Assembly (NCBI GenBank): GCA_041940525.1
Contig: JBGTSB010000070.1
Span: forward strand, 1-10,976
Length of the DNA: 10,976 nucleotides
Reading direction: 5' to 3'
Source: JAKAXS01 sp041940525
GTDB lineage: Bacteria; Pseudomonadota; Alphaproteobacteria; Rhizobiales; Hyphomicrobiaceae
Position 1 is the stretch's first letter; each line of letters opens with the position of its first letter. The position numbers and the translations under genes were made by a program. Below the pieces are notes generated by a model, which did no database searches, had not been told where the DNA came from, and saw only the letters and a list, made by a program, of their open reading frames with translations. This document shows positions 6,311 through 10,976 of this stretch, in pieces.

Positions 6311-6688
6311 TTACTCCGCGCCGTCAGCGGGATCTTCCGGGCACTTGGCGTCGAGCGCTTCGAGTGCGGCGCCCAGGCGCTTTCCGTCGGCCGAGTTTTC
6401 GTCGGCTTCATCGGCGGTACCCCACGCAGCTTCGAACTCGGGACCGAGCTTTTCGATGTACCCATCAATCTCGGCCTCAATAGCCGGGTCTTCCTTGGGC
6501 TCGGGCTGGCCCTCTTCGGGTTCCGTCTCGTCGATCGCATCGGACAGGTCGCAATAGACAGCGAGCTTATCAGCGTCCGCTCCAACCTTCTCGAAGACGG
6601 CAATGGCTTCGTCAACATTGGCGTTGGCGGCCGTAGCGGCAAATGCGGTTAGGCAGGCAACAGCGGGAATAATAAGTAGGCGCATCAT
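6311..6688 (-). CDS. small acidic secreted protein of unknown function
   Basis: The start at 6688 (MMRLLIIPAV) was chosen because GGAGGAG precedes it by five bases; the frame is open 18 codons further but has no better start. The 125-residue product begins with a signal peptide (to about ANA-NV). The mature protein (~103 residues) is strongly acidic, with a repeated glutamate/proline stretch (ETEPEEGQPEPKEDPAIEAEIDGYIE) and few basic residues. Two cysteines, in AVYCDLSD and DAKCPEDP, could form a disulfide linking the two ends. I do not recognise the family. It is monocistronic, with its own intrinsic terminator, and faces away from nasT. Acidity and periplasmic location would allow cation binding, but there is no direct support for that. 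Confidence 0.72.
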   Translation of the reverse strand: MMRLLIIPAVACLTAFAATAANANVDEAIAVFEKVGADADKLAVYCDLSDAIDETEPEEGQPEPKEDPAIEAEIDGYIEKLGPEFEAAWGTADEADENSADGKRLGAALEALDAKCPEDPADGAE

Positions 6689-6742
6689 ATTCACTCCTCC
6701 CATTATGGGTTTCTCGCGACCGCTACACGCCACACAGAACAA

Positions 6743-7059
6743 GGCTAGGGCGTGGCGGTGCCGATGATTTCAGGGACACTAACATCCGCCTATGTCGACG
6801 GAGTGTCGATGTTCCGCTTCAGTCGGAAAGTCGATTTCTGTAAGCGTGGTGGAGCCGAACGCACAAACATCGAACCGCTTGCTCGAGGAATTAGCGTCTT
6901 GGACGAGGGACATCGATGCATCCGAGACCTGCAAAGTAGCCAACAAAGTTGAACAAATTTGCGCGCCACTTTTTAAGGCTGTGGCAAGAGAGCCTCTTGA
7001 AATACACCATGGGAGTCGGGTCTATGCGGTGTGAACGGATAACAACGCGAGAATAGGTC
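6743..7059. other. intergenic region between the acidic protein gene and nasT
   Basis: About 370 bases separate the two divergent start codons (6689-7059). A plausible sigma70-type promoter for nasT reads TTGAAA at 6997-7002, 17 bases, then GTCTAT at 7020-7025, giving a short leader. An open frame at 6792-7034 has no ribosome binding site or recognisable domain and is not called a gene. GTCGA recurs three times between 6790 and 6835 without an obvious pattern. I see no sigma54 element or RNA gene. Confidence 0.4.
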
Positions 7060-7647
7060 GTGCCAGCGGCGGCGAAGCTAAATGTCTTGGTGCTTGACGA
7101 GAACTCCGCGCGTGCCGCCATCATCGAAGCGGGCCTGCGCAATGCTGGCGTGGAGCAAGTGACGGTCCTGTCCTCGGCGATCGGGCTCGTGGAGCAGATC
7201 TATAAGATCGATCCGGACGTCATCCTGATCGATTTGGAAAACGCCAGCCGCGACGTTCTGGAGCAGATGTTTCAGGTCTCGCGGATCGTCAAGCGGCCGA
7301 TCGCGATGTTCGTCGACCAGTCCGACGAGGCCTCGATGGAGGCCGCGATTGACGCCGGCGTCGGCGCCTACATCGTCGATGGCCTGAAGCAGGAGCGAGT
7401 GCGCACCGTGCTGGCCATGGCCATGGCGCGCTTCAAGGCCTTCGATCGCATGCAGAAGGAACTGGACGAGGCCAAGTCGGCGCTTGAAGATCGCAAGATC
7501 ATCGATCGCGCCAAAGGCATTCTCATGCAACGAAAAGGGCTGAGCGAGCCGGACGCTTACGCGCTGCTGCGCAGCACGGCCATGCGGCAGAACAAGAAAA
7601 TTGTAGAGGTAGCGGCTAGCCTCATCTCAGCAACGGATCTCTTGTAA
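7060..7647 (+). CDS. nasT: ANTAR-domain antiterminator NasT
   Basis: The 195-residue protein has an N-terminal pseudo-receiver domain (1-125) and a C-terminal ANTAR RNA-binding domain (about 135-190). The receiver keeps D13/E14 and D58 (VILIDLEN), but the usual KPF lysine loop is replaced by AYIVDGLK, as in the NasT/AmiR group, which need not be phosphorylated. The ANTAR domain reads ALEDRKIIDRAKGILMQRKGLSEPDAYALLRSTAMRQNKKIVEVAASLI, a close match to the three-helix consensus. A stop codon lies two codons upstream, so the GTG at 7060 is the first possible start; length equals that of known NasT proteins. NasT binds two-hexaloop hairpins in nas leader RNA and prevents termination, and is held inactive by NasS without nitrate. 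It is followed 24 bases later by nasS, and a candidate target RNA lies further downstream. Confidence 0.93.
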   Translation: MPAAAKLNVLVLDENSARAAIIEAGLRNAGVEQVTVLSSAIGLVEQIYKIDPDVILIDLENASRDVLEQMFQVSRIVKRPIAMFVDQSDEASMEAAIDAGVGAYIVDGLKQERVRTVLAMAMARFKAFDRMQKELDEAKSALEDRKIIDRAKGILMQRKGLSEPDAYALLRSTAMRQNKKIVEVAASLISATDLL

Positions 7648-7671
7648 CTCGAAACGCAGAAAACAGCAGTA

Positions 7672-8859
7672 ATGTCGACCTACTCAACCAGCACAGCCCG
7701 TCCCGCGATCAATATCGGCTTCATCCCGCTGCTTGATAGTGCGCCGATCATTGTCGCACACGAGCTTGGGTTTGACGCGGAAGAAGGCTTCGAGCTTCAT
7801 ATCCACCGCGAGGTGTCGTGGGCCAATATCCGCGACAAGGTCAACGTCGGTCACTTCGATTGCGCCCACATGTTGGCTCCCATGCCGCTGGCGGCGTCGC
7901 TCGGCATTCATCAGTTGCGCGAGGCTGTGATCGCGCCGATGACTCTCAGCCTGAACGGCAATGCCGTCACCGTCTCGCGCGAATTATGGACCCACATGCG
8001 TGACGTTGCCCCAGATGAGACTTTGCAAGGCGGGCTGCAATCTGCCCTCGCCCTGGCGAGGGTGTTGGAAGAGCGTAAGAAGGCTGGTGCTCCGCAGCTG
8101 ACTTTCGGTATCGTGTTTCCCTTCTCTTGTCAGAACTACGAGCTTCGACACTGGCTGAAATCGGCCGGGATTGATCCGGACCAGGATGTACGGCTCGTCG
8201 GGCTGCCACCGTCTATGATGGCGGATAGCTTGGCGGCTGGACAGCTTCACGGCTTCTGCGCGGGCGAGCCCTGGAACAGCGTTGCGGTCAGCGAGAAACA
8301 AGGATGTATCGTCGCGACTAAGGCAGAAATCTGGAACCATGTTCCAGAGAAGGTCTTGGGCACGCGGCTGAGGTGGGCCGAAACCCAGCCTGATCTGCTG
8401 ATGGCCCTCATCCGTGCGTTGGCGAAAGCCGGCCAATGGCTGTCAAAGCCAGATAACCATGAACAGGCTGCAGCCATCCTGGGTCGCGAGAGCAATCTAG
8501 GACGAAACGCAGACATGCTGCTGCGCTCGCTGTCCGGCAAGCTAGTACGCGTTGCCGATAGACCGGCACGGTTCGAGAGCGAATTCGTGAGCTTCGGCGA
8601 CTTGCAAGCCATCCGGCCATCGCGATCCTACTCAGCCTGGCTGTTGGGCCGCATGTACGACACCGGTCAGCTCGATCCGAACATGGACGTTAGCTACGTC
8701 ATCGACGCCGTGGCGCGCGCGGACCTCTTCGACCGCGCAATGGGGCTGGATGGAACGGCGGCTGCCGATGGCGACGCGCGCATTGCCAGCAACGTTGAGG
8801 TTAATCCGGACTCGATCAGTGCCTACCTGCAAAAGGCTCGCCAAGCGGCTAGCCGTTAA
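7672..8859 (+). CDS. nasS: nitrate/nitrite sensor protein NasS
   Basis: The 395-residue protein belongs to the NrtA/CmpA periplasmic-binding fold (type 2 solute-binding, SBP/NMT1-like). It has no signal peptide or lipobox, so it acts in the cytosol as NasS does. Recognisable features are INIGFIPLLDSAPIIVAHELGF near the N-terminus, FDCAHMLAPMPLA, SLNGNAVTVS, FPFSCQNYELRHWL, LPPSMMADSLAAGQLHGFCAGEPWNS and the C-terminal RPSRSYSAWLLGRMYDTGQL. These follow the nitrate-binding family in order. In related bacteria NasS sequesters NasT and releases it when nitrate or nitrite binds. Length is normal, and the gene follows nasT closely in what should be one transcript. It is followed by a long leader region ahead of the nirB operon. 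Confidence 0.93.
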   Translation: MSTYSTSTARPAINIGFIPLLDSAPIIVAHELGFDAEEGFELHIHREVSWANIRDKVNVGHFDCAHMLAPMPLAASLGIHQLREAVIAPMTLSLNGNAVTVSRELWTHMRDVAPDETLQGGLQSALALARVLEERKKAGAPQLTFGIVFPFSCQNYELRHWLKSAGIDPDQDVRLVGLPPSMMADSLAAGQLHGFCAGEPWNSVAVSEKQGCIVATKAEIWNHVPEKVLGTRLRWAETQPDLLMALIRALAKAGQWLSKPDNHEQAAAILGRESNLGRNADMLLRSLSGKLVRVADRPARFESEFVSFGDLQAIRPSRSYSAWLLGRMYDTGQLDPNMDVSYVIDAVARADLFDRAMGLDGTAAADGDARIASNVEVNPDSISAYLQKARQAASR

Positions 8860-8882
8860 CGCCGTGCTTCGATCCAGTTGAC

Positions 8883-8915
8883 GTTGCCCACGTTGCTGCA
8901 CCGAATTTGGGCAAC
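8883..8915. repeat. inverted repeat upstream of the nirB operon leader
   Basis: GTTGCCCA and TGGGCAAC are perfect complements around 17 bases, starting 24 bases after the nasS stop. No T tract follows, so it is not an ordinary terminator. It may be an operator or a structured transcript end. TTGGGCA occurs again at 8987-8993. A poor promoter match (TTGGGC at 8907, CATAAG at 8931) overlaps its right arm. Confidence 0.35.
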
Positions 8916-9085
8916 ATCGCCACCAGCCTGCATAAGCTTCATACAGTTTTGATGTTTTTGGAAGTTTTCCATCGCGCTGCGACGTGTTGGGCATTGCAGC
9001 AAGAGTCACCGCCGGTGTAAAACAGCTCAAGTTCGAAGCGAAGCCGACGCTGGCCTCTTCGTTTAACTCAATAACACAAAGCATT

Positions 9086-9132
9086 TTGGTCCATCGGAGG
9101 TCCAAGGCGGCGCTGCCATCACAGGCGGGGCA
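9086..9132 (+). ncRNA. candidate ANTAR (NasT) target: tandem hexaloop hairpins
   Basis: Two adjacent hairpins have six-base loops with A at position 1 and G at position 4, the feature recognised by ANTAR proteins. Hairpin 1 (9086-9105) pairs TTGGTCC with GGTCCAA (six pairs and one T-T mismatch, extendable by two G-U pairs) around the loop ATCGGA. Hairpin 2 (9114-9132) pairs TGCC and TC with GG and GGCA (six pairs including one G-U, one bulged A) around the loop ACAGGC. The linker is eight bases. The element lies downstream of nasTS and about 80-120 bases before the first gene of the nirB operon, where a nas leader is expected. No computed fold or covariation supports it yet. Confidence 0.6.
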
Positions 9133-9188
9133 CGGGTGTTCCTGTGCGCACGCTGGCAGACCAATGACCTCGCTCGCGCTTCTGTTTC
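9097..9188 (+). promoter_or_regulatory. alternative hairpin overlapping the hexaloops; possible attenuator
   Basis: Three nested perfect pairings are visible: GAGGTC (9097) with GACCTC (9166), CTGCCA (9113) with TGGCAG (9154) and CACAGG (9120) with CCTGTG (9141). Forming them would disrupt both hexaloop hairpins. Shortly after, TTCTGTTTC (9180-9188) gives a broken T tract. This is the layout expected for an antitermination switch. The T tract is weak and is separated from the outer stem by about eight bases, so terminator activity is uncertain. Confidence 0.4.
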
Positions 9189-9209
9189 AGGGAGGCGGAA
9201 AGGACCCAA

Positions 9210-9317
9210 ATGATCAGCTTCTATTTCAGTCTTGCAATCAGCATTCTCACCCTAGCCGCGCTGCCGTCTGCCGCCCGCCGTTCCGTGGCGGTGCGCCGCG
9301 CATCGGCCAAGCGCTGA
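9210..9317 (+). CDS. candidate 35-residue small membrane protein
   Basis: The ATG at 9210 is preceded by AAAGGA with five bases of spacing, a good ribosome binding site, with GGAGG slightly further upstream. The predicted peptide starts MISFYFSLAISILTLAALPS, a single hydrophobic helix or signal-anchor. It ends in a strongly basic tail (ARRSVAVRRASAKR, six arginines/lysines in 14 residues). Its TGA lies ten bases before the ATG of the next gene, whose ribosome binding site overlaps this stop, suggesting coupling. It sits directly after the leader RNA element, as the first possible cistron of the nirB operon. I know no family for it. It could be a real small membrane protein, a regulatory leader peptide or a chance frame. 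Confidence 0.4.
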   Translation: MISFYFSLAISILTLAALPSAARRSVAVRRASAKR

Positions 9318-9327
9318 GGTGGGGCTC

Positions 9328-9687
9328 ATGGAACCCAAACCAGCTTTCCTGCAGGGCACGTTTAAGTTCGCCGGAAAGGGTTTCGACAATCCCGTCGAAC
9401 TCTACGGTGCCACCTATCGCGTTCCGGACAACAAGCGCGGACAGCTCGTCTATTTCCGCGCCGGCCAGTCGGCTGACGACACCGTCAACCTCATCCTTTT
9501 CCACGACAAGCAGATGATGCGGATGTTCCCGCTTGGCATGAAGAGCGCGATGCATTTTCCGCTCGCCATCCAAGAGATGCTGGACCCGGGAAGCGAAATC
9601 GAACTGAAGCTGGCCGCCGAGACGGATCTGAGAGGGTCGGTCTTCGTCGACTTGGGCTTCATGGAGCATCCCCTCACGACCGGCTGA
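9328..9687 (+). CDS. conserved-looking hypothetical protein of the nirB operon
   Basis: The start at 9328 (MEPKPAFLQ) has GAGG and GGGG within 12 bases upstream and was preferred to an in-frame GTG at 9319. The 119-residue protein is soluble, without signal peptide, membrane segment or cysteines. It looks beta-rich: FKFAGKGFDNPVELYGATYRVPDNKRGQLVYFRAGQSADDTVNLILFHDKQMMRMFPLGMKSAMHFPLAI, then a GSEIELKLAAETDLRGSVFVDLGFMEH end. These alternating strands and the well-formed codon use suggest a compact beta-sandwich fold. It precedes nirB by 46 bases in the same direction. I believe similar small proteins occur next to assimilatory nitrite reductase genes in other bacteria, but this is recollection and not shown by the sequence. 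A role in nitrite reductase maturation or assembly is a guess. Confidence 0.7.
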   Translation: MEPKPAFLQGTFKFAGKGFDNPVELYGATYRVPDNKRGQLVYFRAGQSADDTVNLILFHDKQMMRMFPLGMKSAMHFPLAIQEMLDPGSEIELKLAAETDLRGSVFVDLGFMEHPLTTG

Positions 9688-9733
9688 AGCAAACCGCAGT
9701 TCAAAGGTTTTCGATCTAAGGAGATCAAGTTCA

Positions 9734-10976
9734 ATGGCTGAAAAACTGGTTGTCATCGGCAACGGCATGGCACCGGGAAGAGCGCTTGAGAAGCTTTTTG
9801 ACTTCAAGCCTGGCGCTTTCGAGGTGACTATTTTCAACGCCGAACCTCGCGTCAACTACGATCGCATCATGCTCTCGCCCGTGCTGTCAGGCGAGAAAAC
9901 GTTCGAGCAGATCGTGATTCATGGCGACGAGTGGTACGAGCAGAACGGCATCACGCTGCACAAGGGCCAGAAGGTCACAGATGTCGACCGGGAGGCCAAG
10001 ACGGTCACCTCCGAGCACGGCATCACCGCGCAGTATGACAAGCTGATCTTCGCGACCGGCTCGATGCCATTCATCATCCCGGTGCCCGGCTCGGACAAGC
10101 CCGGCGTTCTGACCTACCGCGATCTTGACGACGTCAACGCCATGTTGATCGCCGCCAAGTCGCGCGGCCACGCTGTTGTGATCGGTGGCGGCCTTCTAGG
10201 CCTAGAAGCCGCGGCAGGACTGAAAGAGCAAGGAATGACGGTCACGGTCATTCACTTGATGCCAACGCTGATGGAGCGCCAGCTCGATCCCGCCGCGGGT
10301 CACTTGCTGCGCAAGGCTGTTGAAGAACGCGGCATCCAGGTGATCACCCAGGCGAATACAAAATCGATCGAAGGCACGGATCGCGTTGAGAAGGTCATCC
10401 TTGATGATGGCACGGAAATTCCAGCTGACATCGTCGTCATGGCCGTCGGCATCCGGCCAAACGCAGCGCTAGCCAAAACCGCTGGCATCAAGGTCAACCG
10501 CGGCATCGTCGTCAACCCGGCGATGCAAACATCAGATCCGGACGTTTACGCCGTGGGTGAATGCGCCGAGTTCGAAGGCCAATGCTTCGGCCTTGTCGCG
10601 CCGCTCTACGAAATGGCGGGCGTTTTGGCGTCCCACCTTGTTGGCGACGATCAAGCAGCGTTCTCGCCTTCGGCCTTGGCGACCAAGTTGAAAGTGACCG
10701 GCATCAACCTGTTCTCGGCGGGTGACTTCGCTGAAGGCGAGGACCGCGAAGAGATTGTTCTGCGCGATGCCGCGCGCGGCAACTACAAGCGCCTCGTTCT
10801 GGAAGACGACACGCTGGTTGGCGCTGTTTTCTATGGAGACACTGCCGATTCGAACTGGTTCTTCGATCTCATCAAGAAGCGAACCGACATCGGCGAGATG
10901 CGCGATACGCTCATCTTCGGCCCGAGCTTCGCCGGAGGAACCCCGCTGGACCCTACGGCGGCCGTTGCAGCGTTGC
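9734..10976 (+). CDS. nirB: assimilatory nitrite reductase large subunit NirB (partial)
   Basis: The frame is open from the ATG at 9734 (AAGGAG ten bases before) to the window edge: 414 residues of a protein normally about 800 long. Visible parts are the N-terminal FAD-binding fold (VVIGNGMAPGRALEKL), the NirB-typical FNAEPRVNYDRIMLSPVLSGEK, the loop LIFATGSMPFIIPVPGSDKPGV, and the NAD(P)H-binding fold (VVIGGGLLGLEAAAGLKEQG). Next come the second FAD motif (DVYAVGECAEFEGQCFGLVAPLYEMAGVLA) and the start of the linker (KLKVTGINLFSAGDFAEG). The bacterioferritin-associated-ferredoxin-like domain and the siroheme/Fe4S4 domain must lie beyond the window. The enzyme reduces nitrite to ammonia in the cytosol using NAD(P)H. 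The cluster context (nasTS, leader RNA) points to nitrate-controlled assimilation; nirD and a nitrate reductase probably follow. Confidence 0.95.
   Translation, partial: MAEKLVVIGNGMAPGRALEKLFDFKPGAFEVTIFNAEPRVNYDRIMLSPVLSGEKTFEQIVIHGDEWYEQNGITLHKGQKVTDVDREAKTVTSEHGITAQYDKLIFATGSMPFIIPVPGSDKPGVLTYRDLDDVNAMLIAAKSRGHAVVIGGGLLGLEAAAGLKEQGMTVTVIHLMPTLMERQLDPAAGHLLRKAVEERGIQVITQANTKSIEGTDRVEKVILDDGTEIPADIVVMAVGIRPNAALAKTAGIKVNRGIVVNPAMQTSDPDVYAVGECAEFEGQCFGLVAPLYEMAGVLASHLVGDDQAAFSPSALATKLKVTGINLFSAGDFAEGEDREEIVLRDAARGNYKRLVLEDDTLVGAVFYGDTADSNWFFDLIKKRTDIGEMRDTLIFGPSFAGGTPLDPTAAVAAL

Noticed and set aside
6792..7034. 80-codon plus-strand open frame between the acidic protein gene and nasT.
   Set aside because: No ribosome binding site, no recognisable domain, and it overlaps the probable nasT promoter. 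It may be a remnant but cannot be supported as a gene.
7031..7047. TGTGAACGGATAACAAC resembles the core of the E. coli lac operator.
   Set aside because: There is no lacI-like or sugar-utilisation gene nearby and only one half of the operator's symmetry is matched. In front of nasT it is most simply a chance similarity.
7684..8436. Overlapping minus-strand open frames inside nasS.
   Set aside because: nasS reads as a full-length, intact family member; these frames have no signals of their own.
9007..9017. CACC-GCC-GGTG small hairpin in the nirB leader.
   Set aside because: The loop is only three bases and lacks the A1/G4 pattern, so it is not counted as an ANTAR hexaloop.
8632..9105. 157-codon minus-strand open frame overlapping the end of nasS and the leader.
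   Set aside because: It is antisense to the firmly identified nasS for much of its length, and the rest has no domain or ribosome binding site.
8984..9517. 177-codon plus-strand open frame across the leader and into the next gene.
   Set aside because: It overlaps the 119-residue protein gene in another frame, has a low-complexity serine-rich composition and no start signal.
9247..9855. 202-codon minus-strand open frame opposite the 119-residue protein and the nirB start.
   Set aside because: It is a shadow of two plus-strand genes with good start signals, a common effect of high-GC codon bias.

Overview
The window reads as an alphaproteobacterial chromosome segment, most likely Hyphomicrobiales. 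This rests on moderately high GC, a PhoQ/FeuQ-type kinase, a FixK/Fnr-type box and an alphaproteobacterial-style nas cluster; no rRNA or marker gene is present to fix the genus. There are no insertion sequences, CRISPR arrays or tRNAs that I can see.

Left part (1-2333). On the minus strand, a secreted Tll0287/DUF3365-type heme protein (860-1441) precedes a YeeE/YedE sulfur-transporter-like gene (1-800, running off the edge). The last ~45 visible codons of that second ORF stop looking like YeeE and look like the membrane part of PntB, the proton-translocating transhydrogenase beta subunit. This is either an in-frame gene rearrangement or an assembly chimera. A plus-strand 2TM-domain membrane protein (1628-1885) lies downstream of a perfect FixK/Fnr-like palindrome. 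It converges on a minus-strand coiled-coil protein of unknown function.

Middle part (2438-6139). A secreted protein of unknown function ends before a strong hairpin. Next comes a signalling module: two divergent small secreted PepSY-domain proteins, the second overlapping an OmpR-family response regulator gene, which in turn overlaps a PhoQ/FeuQ-like histidine kinase gene. The shared intergenic region holds repeated TGTCAG elements in direct (11-bp period) and inverted arrangement, a likely response regulator operator. The likely logic is that periplasmic PepSY proteins modulate the kinase and the regulator controls both transcripts.

Right part (6256-10976). A small acidic secreted protein with its own terminator is followed by a nitrate/nitrite assimilation cluster. 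It runs nasT (ANTAR antiterminator), nasS (cytosolic nitrate sensor), a ~350-base leader, a 35-codon candidate small membrane protein, a 119-residue conserved-looking protein and nirB (truncated by the window end). The leader contains two adjacent hairpins whose six-base loops both have A at position 1 and G at position 4, the signature of ANTAR target RNAs. It also contains overlapping alternative pairings. The simplest reading is that, when nitrate is bound, NasS releases NasT, which binds this leader and allows transcription into the nirB operon.
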